Source of the DNA: Mycolicibacillus parakoreensis
Lineage (GTDB): Bacteria > Actinomycetota > Actinomycetes > Mycobacteriales > Mycobacteriaceae
Direction: 5' to 3'
Assembly: GCF_022370835.2 (NCBI RefSeq)
Contig: NZ_CP092365.1
Coordinates: forward strand, 868,001 to 932,000
DNA length: 64,000 nucleotides
Within the stretch, counting starts at the first letter, position 1; each line of letters opens with the position of its first letter. The notes under the pieces were generated by a model. It saw nothing but the letters and a program-made list of their open reading frames with translations, did not search any database and was not told the DNA's origin. This document shows positions 7,883-17,239 of this stretch, piece after piece. Both the position numbers and the translations under genes were made by a program.

Positions 7883-9127
7883 GTGCCCACCACGCCGATG
7901 ACCCCGGTCGACGCCCAGTTCTATTGGATGTCGGCGATCTTGCCCAGCGACCAGTTCCTGTTGTACGCGTTCGCCGGGGAGCCCGCCGATTTCGACGCCG
8001 CCGTCGCCGCGGTGCGCCGGCGTGCGCGGACCTGCCCGGCGTTGACGGTGCGCCTCGACGACCGCGGCGTGTTGACCTACCCGCGGTGGGTGAGCGCCGA
8101 TCCGCCGTCGCCGCGGGTGCATGATCTGAGCCGGCCGCACTGGGCGCAGTGCCTGCAGACGGTGGCGCGGCTCGGCGAGGACCCGGTGGACGCCACGGTG
8201 TCGCCCTGGCGGCTGCACCTGTTCCCCGGTGTGCGCGACCTGCCCGCCACCGGGGGCACCGGCACCGTCGCGGTCCTGCAGGTCGCCCACGCGCTGGCCG
8301 ACGGCGCGCGGGCGAGTCAGTTGGCGTCCTGGCTGTTCGGCCGGACGACGCCGGTGCCGGCGGTCACCGCCCACCGGCGCGGATGGCTGCCGTGGCGGGC
8401 GCTGCAGGCCGCCCGGGCCCATCGTCGCCTCGAGCACGACATCAGCTCCGGGGCGCTGGTCCCGCCGGCCGAACCGCGCCCGGCGCTGGTGACCAACAGC
8501 CGGCCGAGCGCACCGCCGGTGCTGCGCACCCTGGTGCGCCGTCGTGATCAGCTGGGCGGGCCGACGGTGACCGTGGCGGTCCTGGGCGCGGTGGCCACGG
8601 CGCTGACCCGCCAGCTCGGTGCGGTCATCGACACCCTGGGCGCGGAGGTGCCGATGGCCAAACCGTTTGCCCGCCACGCCAACAACCATTTCCACAACGT
8701 GGCGGTCGGCTTACATCCGGGGTTGTCGCCCCCGGAACGGGCCCGGCGCATCGCCGCCGACCTGGCCGCGGGCCGGGCGCGCGCCGACCATCCCGCCACC
8801 GTCGCGGCCAACCGGGCGTTCGCCACGGTACCGGCCGCACTGCTGCGCTGGGGGGTAAGCCGCTTCGACCCCGATCTGCGCTCGGAGTCGGTGGCCGGCA
8901 ACACCGTGGTCTCCAGCGTGCACCGCGGGCCCGCCGATCTGCGGTTCGGCACGACGCCGGTGGTGTTGACCTCCGGCTATCCGGCGCTCTCCCCGATGAT
9001 GGGGCTCACCCACGGGGTGCACGGCATCGGCGACACCATCGCGATCAGCGTGCACACCGCCGCCCCGGCGATCGTCGACGTCGACACCTACCTTGAGCAC
9101 CTCGACGCGGCCCTGACGCGGCCCTGA
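7883..9127 (+). CDS. WS/DGAT-like acyltransferase-fold protein
   Basis: 414 residues, the length I recall for Rv1125, which follows ephC in M. tuberculosis. AHALADGARA is a degenerate form of the HHxxxDG active-site motif of wax ester synthase/diacylglycerol acyltransferases, with the first His replaced. The C-terminal part (SSVHRGPADLRFGT, then GLTHGVHGIGDTIAIS) resembles the family's second domain. Loss of the first His makes catalysis uncertain. GTG 7883 start lies 21 nt after the ephC stop, so the genes are probably co-transcribed. ATG 7898 is an alternative start. Confidence 0.65.
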   Translation: MPTTPMTPVDAQFYWMSAILPSDQFLLYAFAGEPADFDAAVAAVRRRARTCPALTVRLDDRGVLTYPRWVSADPPSPRVHDLSRPHWAQCLQTVARLGEDPVDATVSPWRLHLFPGVRDLPATGGTGTVAVLQVAHALADGARASQLASWLFGRTTPVPAVTAHRRGWLPWRALQAARAHRRLEHDISSGALVPPAEPRPALVTNSRPSAPPVLRTLVRRRDQLGGPTVTVAVLGAVATALTRQLGAVIDTLGAEVPMAKPFARHANNHFHNVAVGLHPGLSPPERARRIAADLAAGRARADHPATVAANRAFATVPAALLRWGVSRFDPDLRSESVAGNTVVSSVHRGPADLRFGTTPVVLTSGYPALSPMMGLTHGVHGIGDTIAISVHTAAPAIVDVDTYLEHLDAALTRP

Positions 9128-9136
9128 CGCGGCCCT
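9104..9136 (+). repeat. Three tandem 11-bp copies across a stop codon
   Basis: GACGCGGCCCT occurs at 9104-9114, 9115-9125 and 9126-9136. The second copy supplies the T of the TGA stop (9125-9127) of the upstream gene. Each extra copy changes frame, so copy number would alter the C-terminus. Confidence 0.9.
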
Positions 9137-9207
9137 GACGCCGGCCGGCCCCGACGCGGGGGCGATGGGCCGCACCGTGGGCGAAGGCAGTCGATACGGT
9201 GGGGACC

Positions 9208-9705
9208 ATGACAGCCGACATTGCGATCCTGATCCTGCGACTGCTGCTGGGTTTGACCCTGGCGGCCCACGGGCTGAACAAGTTCTTCGGCGGCGGGCGC
9301 ATCCCCGGAACCGCGGCCTGGTTCGAGAGCATCGGGATGAAGCCCGGCAAGCTGCATGCGATGGCCGCCGCCGGCGCGGAGACCGCGGCCGGACTGGGTC
9401 TGGCCGCCGGGCTGCTCACGCCGGTCACCGCGGCCGGATTCGTCGCGTTGATGGTGGTGGCGGCGTGGACGGTGCACCGCGGCAACGGCTTTTTCATCAC
9501 CAACCAAGGCTGGGAATACAACCTGGTGCTGGCGGTGGCGGCGGCCGCGGTGGCGATGCTCGGTGCCGGCCGGTACAGCCTCGATCACCTGATCTTCGGG
9601 CACAGCTGGGCGCCGGGGTGGTGCGGGCTGGCGATCGCGCTCGGTCTGGGGCTGGCCGGGGCGATCGGCCAACTGGCGATCTTCTACCGCCCGCCGGCCC
9701 GTTAG
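9208..9705 (+). CDS. DoxX-family membrane protein
   Basis: 165 residues with four to five transmembrane segments. The N-terminus ILILRLLLGLTLAAHGLNK is characteristic of DoxX/SURF4-like proteins, associated in mycobacteria with membrane oxidoreductase complexes that detoxify oxidants (SodA-DoxX-SseA). That partnership is not encoded here. ATG 9208 is preceded at 7 nt by TACGGT (9195-9200), giving a leaderless start, and the in-frame GTG 9199 overlaps that box. It ends 15 nt before the convergent prpR gene. Confidence 0.88.
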   Translation: MTADIAILILRLLLGLTLAAHGLNKFFGGGRIPGTAAWFESIGMKPGKLHAMAAAGAETAAGLGLAAGLLTPVTAAGFVALMVVAAWTVHRGNGFFITNQGWEYNLVLAVAAAAVAMLGAGRYSLDHLIFGHSWAPGWCGLAIALGLGLAGAIGQLAIFYRPPAR

Positions 9706-9720
9706 CGCCCGGCGGTGGGC

Positions 9721-11133
9721 TCAGCCCGCCGCGTACGGCAGGTCGCTGCTGGTGTTCGGGTCGGCGACCACCCGCCGGCCCAGGTAGGGGAAGGCCCGCT
9801 GGGGGCAGGCCGGCCGCGGGCAGATCTTGCAGCCCGCCCCGATCGGGACCGCGGTGCCCGGGTCGTCGAGGGCCACCCCGGTGGAGTAGATCAACGCCGG
9901 CGCGTGCGCCAGGTCGCAACCGAGCCCGACGGCGAACCGTTTCTGCTGCCCGAGATAGCCGCGTCCGTCCGGCTCGGTGGTCTTGGCCAGCCAGAAATAC
10001 GATCGCCCGTCGGGCATCTCGGCGACCTGGGTGATGATGCGGCCCGGCTGGGCGAACGCGTCGTGGACCACCCACAACGGGCAGCTGCCGCCGACCCTAC
10101 TGAAGTGAAACGCGGTCGCCGACTGGCGTTTGGACAGATTGCCGGCGCTGTCGGCGCGCACGAAGATGAACGGCACGCCCTGCAGACGGGGCCGCTGCAG
10201 GGTGGACAACCGGTGGCACACCGTCTCGAAGCCCACCTCGAAACGGCGCCCCAGCAGATCGATGTCGTAGCGTAATTCCGTTGCCGCCCGGTGGAAATGG
10301 CGATACGGCAGCAGGAAGGCCCCGGCGAAATAGTTTGCCAGACCGATGCGGGCCACCTCGCGGGCCTCCGCGCTCAGCTGGTCGTCGGTGGCGATGATCG
10401 CCGCGATCAGCTCCGCCTGGGTCAAAAGAGCCAACTGGGTCGCCATCTGGAAGGCGCGCTGCCCCGGCAGCAGCCACTGGGCGATGCGCAGCACCCGGGT
10501 GTCGGGATCGTAGTGGCGTTTGGTGCGTTCATCGAGGTCGCTGTCGACGCTGACGGTGACGCCGTGGCGCTCGGCCATCAAAGCGGTCAACTGGGCGTCG
10601 AGGCCCCCGATGCGCATGCCGTTGTCGACGAACATCGATTCGGCCGCGACGTCGAGGTCGCCGATGTAGTTGTTGCGGTCGTAGAAGAAGTCGCGCACCT
10701 CTTCGAACGGCATCGGCCCGCCCAGCGGGGTCGACGTGTCCGCCGAGGCCCGCGACCGGTAACCCTCCAGCTCCTCGGTGGCGTCGCGCAGCCGCCGGTG
10801 CAGGGTCAGCACACTGCGGCCGATCTCGGGCATCCGGGCGGCCAGCTGCTCGAGCTGGCCGCCGGTCGGAGCCGGCTCGGCGCCGCTGGTGGCGAACACC
10901 TCGGCCAGCTCGGCGATGAGCCGCGCATCGGTGTCGGGGGAGAAGTAGTGTGCCGGCAGATCGAAACGCTCGGTCAACACCAGCAGCACCGAGACCGTCA
11001 GCGGCCGCTGGTCGTTCTCCAGCTGGTTGACGTAGCTGCTCGACAGATCGAGCGCCTTGGCCAGTGCCAGCTGGGTCAGGCCGCGCTCCTCGCGCAGCCG
11101 CCGCAGCCGGGCACCGGCATACATCTTCGCCAC
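9721..11133 (-). CDS. prpR: Methylcitrate-cycle regulator PrpR
   Basis: 470 residues: an Xre-type helix-turn-helix (about 5-60: RLRRLREERGLTQLALAK, SSYVNQLEND), a central IrrE/M78-like ligand region, and a C-terminal Cys cluster (CKICPRPACPQ) that in PrpR/RamB proteins holds an iron-sulfur cluster. Divergent from prpD, which decides for PrpR over its paralogue RamB. GTG 11133 was chosen because the encoded VAKMYAGARLRRLRE aligns with the usual PrpR/RamB N-terminus and because TACGGT (complement of 11141-11146) lies 7 nt upstream. It activates prp genes on propionate in other mycobacteria, and acyl-CoA sensing is known for the family. Confidence 0.92.
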   Translation of the reverse strand: MAKMYAGARLRRLREERGLTQLALAKALDLSSSYVNQLENDQRPLTVSVLLVLTERFDLPAHYFSPDTDARLIAELAEVFATSGAEPAPTGGQLEQLAARMPEIGRSVLTLHRRLRDATEELEGYRSRASADTSTPLGGPMPFEEVRDFFYDRNNYIGDLDVAAESMFVDNGMRIGGLDAQLTALMAERHGVTVSVDSDLDERTKRHYDPDTRVLRIAQWLLPGQRAFQMATQLALLTQAELIAAIIATDDQLSAEAREVARIGLANYFAGAFLLPYRHFHRAATELRYDIDLLGRRFEVGFETVCHRLSTLQRPRLQGVPFIFVRADSAGNLSKRQSATAFHFSRVGGSCPLWVVHDAFAQPGRIITQVAEMPDGRSYFWLAKTTEPDGRGYLGQQKRFAVGLGCDLAHAPALIYSTGVALDDPGTAVPIGAGCKICPRPACPQRAFPYLGRRVVADPNTSSDLPYAAG

Positions 11134-11252
11134 GGCTGACACCGTACCGCGCACCAGGTTCGCAACGTTCGCAATATCCGGGGGCTCGGGACGCAGAACT
11201 CCGCATATCCAGGGTCTTTTGCCGCCACCGGATTGTGCATAGTGTGTGAATT
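11134..11252. promoter_or_regulatory. prpR/prpD divergent promoter with direct repeats
   Basis: GTTCGCAA is repeated at 11158-11165 and 11167-11174 (9-bp period). It resembles the TTTGCAAA-type sites of the PrpR/RamB family. TAGTGT at 11240-11245 lies 7 nt before the prpD ATG, and TACGGT (complement of 11141-11146) lies 7 nt before the prpR GTG, so both genes look leaderless. The repeats sit just upstream of prpR's own promoter, consistent with autoregulation. The binding assignment is inference. Confidence 0.7.
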
Positions 11253-12764
11253 ATGTTGACCCATTCCGTACGCACCCGCCGCAGCGCCGAGGAGTTCCCG
11301 CGCACCGAACAGCTTGCCTGGAAAATCGCCGAGGTGGCCGCCGACCCGGTGGCCGTCGAGGACGCGACCGCGGACATGGTCATCAACCGGGTGCTCGACA
11401 ACGCGGCGGTCAGCGCCGCCTCGGTGCTGCGCCGGCCGGTGACCGTCGCCCGCGCCCAGGCGCTGGCGCATCCGGCCCCGACCGGCGGGGCCGGCGCCGC
11501 GGTCTTCGGCGTCGACGGCCTTCACGCACCGGAATGGGCCGCCTGGGCCAACGGGGTGGCGGTACGCGAGTTGGACTTCCACGACACTTTTCTGGCCGCC
11601 GACTACTCCCACCCCGGAGACAACATCCCCGCGCTGGTGGCCGTCGCCCAGCACCGCGGGGTGTCCGGCGCCGACCTGCTGCGCGGGATCGCCACCGCCT
11701 ACGAGGTGCAGATCGACCTGACCCGCGGAATCTGCCTGCACCAGCACAAGATCGACCACGTGGCGCATCTGGGCCCGTCGGTGGCGGCCGGGTTGGGCAC
11801 CATGCTGGCGCTGGACACCGACACGATCTACCAGGCGATCGGGCAGGCGCTGCACCTGAGTACGGCCACCCGCCAGTCCCGCAAGGGGCTGATCTCGAGC
11901 TGGAAGGCGTTCGCCCCGGCCCACGCCGGCAAGATCGCGATCGAAGCGGTCGACCGCGCCATGCGCGGGGAGGGGGCGCCCGCGCCGATCTGGGAGGGCG
12001 AGGACGGGGTGATCGCGTGGCTGCTGGCCGGGCCCGAGCACACCTACGAGGTTCCGCTGCCGGCGCCCGGCGAGCCCAAGCGGGCGATCTTGGACAGCTA
12101 CACCAAGGAGCACTCCGCGGAGTATCAGAGCCAGGCCCCGATCGATCTGGCCCGCCGGATGCGCCAGCGCCTCGGTGATCTGGACCAGATCGCCACGATC
12201 GTGCTGCACACCAGCCACCACACCCACTTTGTGATCGGCACCGGATCCGGCGATCCGCAGAAGTTCGACCCCGACGCCTCCCGGGAGACCCTGGACCACT
12301 CGCTGCCCTACATCTTCGCGGTCGCGCTGCAGGACGGCAGCTGGCATCACGAACGCTCGTATACCCCCGAGCGGGCCCACCGGCCCGACACCGTGGAGTT
12401 GTGGCACAAGATCTCCACCGTCGAGGACCCGGAGTGGACCCGGCGCTACCACTCCACCGATCCGGCCGAGAAGGCCTTCGGTGCGCGCGCGGAGATCACC
12501 TTGAAAAACGGGGAGGTGATCAGCGACGAACTCGCCGTCGCCGATGCGCATCCGCTGGGCGCACGCCCGTTCGCGCGGGAGCAGTATCTCGGAAAATTCC
12601 GGGATCTGGCCGCCGACGTCGTCGACGACGCCGAACAGCAGCGGTTCATCGCCGCCGCCGAAGGTCTTCCGCAGCTGGCCGGAACCGCGCTGCGCGGACT
12701 CAACGTCACCGTCGACGCCCGGGTGCTCGACAAGGCCCCCACGATCGCCGCGGGGATCTTCTGA
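11253..12764 (+). CDS. prpD: 2-methylcitrate dehydratase
   Basis: 503 residues of the MmgE/PrpD family, full length. It dehydrates 2-methylcitrate to 2-methyl-cis-aconitate in the methylcitrate cycle that disposes of propionyl-CoA. Recognisable blocks include [20 protein letters not shown] and the Lys/His-rich [17 protein letters not shown]. First gene of prpD-prpB-prpC: its TGA overlaps the prpB ATG (ATGA). Cytosolic. Expected to be activated by PrpR on propionate, cholesterol or odd-chain fatty acids. Confidence 0.96.
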   Translation: MLTHSVRTRRSAEEFPRTEQLAWKIAEVAADPVAVEDATADMVINRVLDNAAVSAASVLRRPVTVARAQALAHPAPTGGAGAAVFGVDGLHAPEWAAWANGVAVRELDFHDTFLAADYSHPGDNIPALVAVAQHRGVSGADLLRGIATAYEVQIDLTRGICLHQHKIDHVAHLGPSVAAGLGTMLALDTDTIYQAIGQALHLSTATRQSRKGLISSWKAFAPAHAGKIAIEAVDRAMRGEGAPAPIWEGEDGVIAWLLAGPEHTYEVPLPAPGEPKRAILDSYTKEHSAEYQSQAPIDLARRMRQRLGDLDQIATIVLHTSHHTHFVIGTGSGDPQKFDPDASRETLDHSLPYIFAVALQDGSWHHERSYTPERAHRPDTVELWHKISTVEDPEWTRRYHSTDPAEKAFGARAEITLKNGEVISDELAVADAHPLGARPFAREQYLGKFRDLAADVVDDAEQQRFIAAAEGLPQLAGTALRGLNVTVDARVLDKAPTIAAGIF

Positions 12765-13681
12765 TGAGCGGACTGCTGGGGTCGACGCGCAGCGCGGCGG
12801 AGAAGCGGGCGGCGCTACGTGAGGGGTTGAACTCCGGTCGGCTCCAACGCCTGCCGGGTGCCTTCTCTCCGCTGGTGGCCAAAATGGTCGCCGAGATCGG
12901 ATTCGACGGCGTCTACGTCTCCGGTGCGGCGCTCTCGGCGGATCTGGCGCTGCCCGACATCGGATTGACCACCTTGACCGAGGTCGCCGCACGCGGCAGT
13001 CAGATCGCGGGCGCCACCGAGTTGCCCACCCTGATCGACGCCGACACCGGCTTCGGCGAGCCGATGAACGCCGCGCGCACGATCACGATGCTCGAGGACG
13101 CCGGTCTCGCCGGCTGTCACCTCGAAGACCAGGTGAACCCGAAACGCTGCGGGCACCTCGACGGCAAGGCGGTGGTGGGTGTCGACGAGATGGTCAAGCG
13201 GGTGCGCGCGGCGGTATCGGCCCGGCGCGACCCCGACTTCGTCATCTGTGCCCGCACCGACGCGGCCGGCACCGAGGGCCTGTCCGCGGCGATCGAGCGG
13301 GCCCGCGCCTACGCCGACGCCGGCGCCGACCTGATCTTCACCGAGGCCCTGGCGGGACCCGACGAGTTCGAGCGGTTCCGTGCCGCCGTCGATATCCCGT
13401 TGCTGGCCAACATGACCGAGTTCGGCAAAACCGCGCTGCTGACCGTCGACCAACTCGGTGAGCTCGGCTACAACGCGGTCATCTACCCGGTGACCACCCT
13501 GCGGCTGGCGATGTTCGCGGTGGAGGCCGGTCTGCGGGAGATCGACGCGGCCGGAACCCAGAGCGGGTTGCTGGACCGCATGCAGCACCGCAGCCGGCTC
13601 TATGAGCTGCTGCGCTACGACGAGTACAACCAATTCGACGACGCGATCTTCAACTTCACGGTGGGCGAAGGGGACCAATGA
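12764..13681 (+). CDS. prpB: 2-methylisocitrate lyase
   Basis: 305 residues of the isocitrate lyase/PEP mutase superfamily. The catalytic signature is NPKRCGHLDG, and DADTGFGEP carries metal-binding Asp residues. It splits 2-methylisocitrate to pyruvate and succinate. M. tuberculosis has no prpB in this locus and uses isocitrate lyase instead, so a dedicated enzyme is a difference from that species and resembles fast-growing mycobacteria. ATG 12764 overlaps the prpD stop and the gene's own TGA overlaps the prpC start, so translation of all three is coupled. Confidence 0.95.
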   Translation: MSGLLGSTRSAAEKRAALREGLNSGRLQRLPGAFSPLVAKMVAEIGFDGVYVSGAALSADLALPDIGLTTLTEVAARGSQIAGATELPTLIDADTGFGEPMNAARTITMLEDAGLAGCHLEDQVNPKRCGHLDGKAVVGVDEMVKRVRAAVSARRDPDFVICARTDAAGTEGLSAAIERARAYADAGADLIFTEALAGPDEFERFRAAVDIPLLANMTEFGKTALLTVDQLGELGYNAVIYPVTTLRLAMFAVEAGLREIDAAGTQSGLLDRMQHRSRLYELLRYDEYNQFDDAIFNFTVGEGDQ

Positions 13682-14811
13682 CGATGGCCGGCAATGTTGA
13701 TTCAAAGACCCGGAAGGGACTGGCGGGGGTGGTCGTCGACACGACCGCGATCTCCAAGGTGGTCACCGAGACCAACTCGCTGACCTATCGCGGCTACCCG
13801 GTGCAAGACCTCGCCCGACACTGCAGCATGGAGCAGGTCGCCTACCTGCTGTGGCACGGCGAGCTGCCCTCCGACGCCGAACTGGCGTTGTTCTGCCAGC
13901 GGGAACGGGCCAGCCGCCGGCTGGATCGGTCGTTGTTGTCGCTGCTGGCCAAACTGCCCGACACCTGCCACCCGATGGACGTGGTGCGCACCGCGATCAG
14001 CTACCTGGGTGCGGAGGACCCGCAGGAGGACGACAGCACCGCCTTGGCCAACTACGCCAAGTCGCTGCGCATGTTCGCCGTGCTGCCCACGATCGTCGCC
14101 GCCGACCTGCGCCGACGCCGCGGACAGTCCCCGATCGCCCCGCACAGCCAACTCGGGTATGCGGAGAACTTCCTGCGGATGTGCTTCGGGGAGGTGCCCG
14201 ACCCGGTGGTGGTCTCGGCCTTCGAGCAGTCGATGATCCTGTACGCCGAGCACGGTTTCAACGCCTCGACGTTCGCCGCGCGGGTGGTCACCTCCACCCA
14301 CTCCGACATCTACAGCGCGGTCACCGCGGCCATCGGGGCGCTCAAGGGCAGTCTGCACGGCGGGGCCAACGAGGCGGTCATGCACGACATGATCGAGATC
14401 GGTGAGCCGGCGCGCGCCGCGGACTGGCTGCACGCGAAGCTGGCCGGCAAGGAGAAGGTGATGGGGTTCGGTCACCGCGTCTACAAGCACGGCGACTCCC
14501 GGGTGCCGACGATGAAGGCCGCGCTGGAACGGGTCGCGGCCGCCCGCGACGACGGTCGCTGGCTGGAGATCTACCGGGTGCTCGAGGCCGAGATGGCCGA
14601 CGCGACCGGGATCAAACCCAACCTCGACTTCCCGACCGGGCCGGCCTACTACCTGATGGGGTTCGACATCCCGATGTTCACGCCGCTGTTCGTGATGAGC
14701 CGGATCACCGGGTGGACCGCGCACATCATGGAGCAGACCGCCTCCAACGCCTTGATCCGACCGCTGAGCGCCTACTCCGGGCAGGACCAGCGGGCGCTGC
14801 GCGCCGGGTAG
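13678..14811 (+). CDS. prpC: 2-methylcitrate synthase
   Basis: 377 residues, citrate synthase fold. Catalytic residues lie in GSLHGGANEAV (His), MGFGHRVYKHGDSR (His, the family signature) and PNLDFPTG (Asp). It condenses propionyl-CoA with oxaloacetate. Context with prpD and prpB separates it from the Krebs-cycle citrate synthase. ATG 13678 overlaps the prpB TGA, and a second in-frame ATG lies two codons on. A hairpin follows the stop codon. Confidence 0.95.
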   Translation: MTMAGNVDSKTRKGLAGVVVDTTAISKVVTETNSLTYRGYPVQDLARHCSMEQVAYLLWHGELPSDAELALFCQRERASRRLDRSLLSLLAKLPDTCHPMDVVRTAISYLGAEDPQEDDSTALANYAKSLRMFAVLPTIVAADLRRRRGQSPIAPHSQLGYAENFLRMCFGEVPDPVVVSAFEQSMILYAEHGFNASTFAARVVTSTHSDIYSAVTAAIGALKGSLHGGANEAVMHDMIEIGEPARAADWLHAKLAGKEKVMGFGHRVYKHGDSRVPTMKAALERVAAARDDGRWLEIYRVLEAEMADATGIKPNLDFPTGPAYYLMGFDIPMFTPLFVMSRITGWTAHIMEQTASNALIRPLSAYSGQDQRALRAG

Positions 14812-14812
14812 G

Positions 14813-14849
14813 GCGCGCCTGACGCGGCCCGCCCGGGTCAGGTGCGCGC
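14813..14849. terminator. Bulged GC hairpin between convergent prpC and desaturase genes
   Basis: GCGCGC (14813-14818) pairs with 14844-14849 and CTGAC (14819-14823) with GTCAG (14837-14841), with a 2-nt bulge and a 13-nt loop. It begins 2 nt after the prpC stop and contains the last codons of the convergent gene. No U-tract, as usual in mycobacteria. Probably acts in both directions. Confidence 0.5.
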
Positions 14850-15788
14850 GGCGGCCTTGGCGGCCTGGCGCTCGAGCAGGTGGGCGCGGCGTTCCTCGAA
14901 CCGGACGACGTCGCGCTGCAACTTCTCCAGGAACTCGCCGAGTTCGTTGCGGCGCTGCTCGCCGAGCGGACCGAAGTCGGTGCGGTCGAACACCTTCCAC
15001 TTCCGCAGCGTGGGGACGAGCACCTCCTCGAGATGCTGGCGCAGATCGTAGATGCCGTGTTTGACCATCAGCACCCCGTTGCGCCGCCAGTTGGGCATGC
15101 CGCGACCGGGCATGTCGAAGTCCTTGACCACGCGGGTCACCGCATCCATCGTCTGGTCCGGCGCCAAGTCGAACGCGGCCCCGGTGATGTTGCGGTAGAA
15201 CACCGCGTGCAGGTTCTCGTCCTGGGCGATGCGCTTGAGCATCGTGTCGGCGACGGGGTCGTTGCAGACCCGGCCCGTCTGGCGGTGACTGACCCGGGTG
15301 GCCACCTCCTGGAAGGTGACGTAGGCGGACTGGATGAGCACGCCCTCGAAGTCCTCCGGTGCGATGATGCCGCGGGTCAACACGATCGTGCGGGTTTTCT
15401 CCAGTTCGACCGGGTCGACGCCGCGGGTGACCACCAGGTAGTCGCGCATGGCGATGCCGTGCCGGTTCTCCTCGGCGGTCCAGGTGCCCACCCACGTGCC
15501 CCAGGCGCCGTCGGTGGAGAGGTTCTCCGAGATGTAGCGGTGATAGGAGGGCAGGTTGTCTTCGGTGAGCAGGTTGGTGATCATCGCGACCCGAGCGACC
15601 TCGGAGAGCTCGGACTGCTCGGGATCCCAATCGACTCCGCCCAGCGCGGCGTAGTTGCGGCCCTCGGCCCACGGGACATAGTCGTGCGGATTCCAGGGTT
15701 TGGCCAGGGAGAGGTGCCGGTTCAAGTTGTCGGCAACCGACGGCTCCAACTCGGTGAGCAGCTGGAGTTCGGTTAACTCCTTGACCAT
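14838..15788 (-). CDS. Acyl-[ACP] desaturase (DesA1-like)
   Basis: 316 residues. Soluble diiron desaturase: EENRHG (E106/E107-H110) and DENLHA supply the two ExxH iron sites, with E76 in TEDNLPSYH. The N-terminus (TELQLLTELEPSVADNLNRHL) is very close to mycobacterial DesA1, which introduces double bonds used for mycolic acid synthesis, but the C-terminus is shorter than I recall for DesA1, so this may be a paralogue. AGGCGG precedes the ATG. The 215-bp gap to the next gene holds its promoter and a 14-bp palindrome (15879-15892) that may be chance in GC-rich DNA. Confidence 0.9.
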   Translation of the reverse strand: MVKELTELQLLTELEPSVADNLNRHLSLAKPWNPHDYVPWAEGRNYAALGGVDWDPEQSELSEVARVAMITNLLTEDNLPSYHRYISENLSTDGAWGTWVGTWTAEENRHGIAMRDYLVVTRGVDPVELEKTRTIVLTRGIIAPEDFEGVLIQSAYVTFQEVATRVSHRQTGRVCNDPVADTMLKRIAQDENLHAVFYRNITGAAFDLAPDQTMDAVTRVVKDFDMPGRGMPNWRRNGVLMVKHGIYDLRQHLEEVLVPTLRKWKVFDRTDFGPLGEQRRNELGEFLEKLQRDVVRFEERRAHLLERQAAKAAART

Positions 15789-16003
15789 GTCCGCCTAATG
15801 GTTGTATCTCGGCTTTCGGCGTTGTATATGAGACGTTGCGCGCTCCACGGTAGCGCGGATGGGGCACCGTTGAAAATCGTCGGCGCGCCGACACGCCGGG
15901 CCCGATCGGTGGGCGCCGGGCATCGTGCGTACCCAACACTAGGGTCGAAGCGGTCCGCGGATCAAGATGCGTCCCGACGATCACACCCGAGATGAGGTAG
16001 CCG

Positions 16004-17164
16004 ATGTCCCGACTCTTCCCCGACTATCGGCCCAGTTGGGAGACCGATCAGCATCGTGAGCTGCGTAAACACGCCGGGGCGTTCTTCGGCAAGGAGGCCA
16101 CCCCGAACCAGGAGCGCTGGGTCGAACAACACGGCGTCGACCGCGAGTTCTGGACCAAGGCCGGGGCGGCGGGGCTGCTGGGGCTGGATCTGCCCGAAGA
16201 GTTCGGCGGCGCCGGCGGCGACTACGCCCTGAACGCGGTGGTCCAAGAGGAGCTGGTCTACGCCCACGACCAGTGTTTCGGGTTCTCGGTGCACTCACCG
16301 ATCGTGGCCCACTACCTGTACGCCTACGGCACCGATGAACAGCGGAAACGGTGGCTGCCGAAGGTCATCAGCGGCGAGGCGGTGCTGGCGATCGCGATGA
16401 CCGAACCCGGCACCGGCTCGGATCTGCAGTCGGTGCGCACCACCGCGGTGCGCGACGGTGAGCAGTACGTCATCAACGGATCGAAGACGTTCATCTCCAA
16501 CGGCACCCACTGCGACCTGGTGGTGATCGTGGCCAAAACCGACCCCTCCCAGGGTGCGGGCGGGGTGTCGCTGATCGTCGCCGAGACCGACGGGCTGACC
16601 GGTTTCGAGCGGGGCCGGGTGCTCGCCAAGATGGGCCAGCACGGCCAAGACACCCGGGAGCTGTTCTTCGCCGACATGCGGGTCCCGGTCGCCAACCTGC
16701 TCGGGGAGCGCGAGGGGCTCGGCTTCTATCAGTTGATGGAGCAGTTGGCCCGCGAACGGCTGATCATCGGCTCGCTGTGCGCGGCGCTGGCCGAGGCGGC
16801 GGTGCTCGAGGCGATCGACTACTCCCGCCAGCGGGAGGCGTTCGGCCACCCGATCGGCAATTTCCAGAACACCAAGTTCGTGCTGGCCGAGTGCAAAACC
16901 GAGGCGCTGGCGATCAAGACCATGGTCGACTACGCCATCCAGCAGTACGTCGACGGCCACAACGACCCGATGACCGCGTCGATGGCCAAGCTGTTCGCGG
17001 CGGAGAAATGCGACCAGGTCGTCGACAAATGTCTGCAGATCTTCGGCGGCTACGGCTACATGACCGAGTACCCGATCGCCAACATGTACACCGGGTCGCG
17101 GGTGAACCGCATCTACGGCGGGACCAGCGAGATCATGAAGGAGATCATCAGCCGGTCGCTGTGA
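16004..17164 (+). CDS. Acyl-CoA dehydrogenase
   Basis: 386 residues, full length. FAD/substrate motifs AMTEPGTGSDLQSVRT, and the catalytic base is the Glu of YGGTSEIMKEII near the C-terminus. The C-terminal helical domain ARERLIIGSLCAALAEAA is typical. It oxidises acyl-CoA to the 2,3-enoyl form with electron transfer flavoprotein as acceptor, in the cytosol. Purine-rich GATGAGGTAG precedes the ATG. It stands upstream of a DUF3556-type gene with a KstR-like site, but the 75-bp gap and separate promoter argue against one operon. Chain-length specificity not visible. Confidence 0.92.
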   Translation: MSRLFPDYRPSWETDQHRELRKHAGAFFGKEATPNQERWVEQHGVDREFWTKAGAAGLLGLDLPEEFGGAGGDYALNAVVQEELVYAHDQCFGFSVHSPIVAHYLYAYGTDEQRKRWLPKVISGEAVLAIAMTEPGTGSDLQSVRTTAVRDGEQYVINGSKTFISNGTHCDLVVIVAKTDPSQGAGGVSLIVAETDGLTGFERGRVLAKMGQHGQDTRELFFADMRVPVANLLGEREGLGFYQLMEQLARERLIIGSLCAALAEAAVLEAIDYSRQREAFGHPIGNFQNTKFVLAECKTEALAIKTMVDYAIQQYVDGHNDPMTASMAKLFAAEKCDQVVDKCLQIFGGYGYMTEYPIANMYTGSRVNRIYGGTSEIMKEIISRSL

Positions 17165-17215
17165 GCGCGGCGCGCCCGCCCCGGCACGGGGAAACCTGAA
17201 CCCGGCCCCAACCTC

Positions 17216-17229
17216 TAGAACACGTTCTA
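17216..17229. promoter_or_regulatory. KstR-like operator overlapping a leaderless promoter
   Basis: TAGAACACGTTCTA matches the KstR consensus TNNAACNNGTTNNA completely, with 5-bp perfect arms. It ends 10 nt before the ATG at 17240 and overlaps the first two bases of the -10 box TACTGT (17228-17233). A TetR repressor bound here would block the promoter. KstR is released by a sterol-derived CoA thioester in mycobacteria. The regulator itself is not in the window. Confidence 0.8.
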
Positions 17230-17239
17230 CTGTGTCGGC

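Noticed and set aside
15879..15892. 14-bp palindrome GTCGGCGCGCCGAC upstream of the acyl-CoA dehydrogenase
   Set aside because: All but the two T/A pairs are G/C, so it is likely by chance in GC-rich DNA and not placed at a promoter.
13702..15984. Antisense open frames opposite prpC and across the desaturase
   Set aside because: Mirror of third-position GC bias. Both real genes carry full catalytic motifs.
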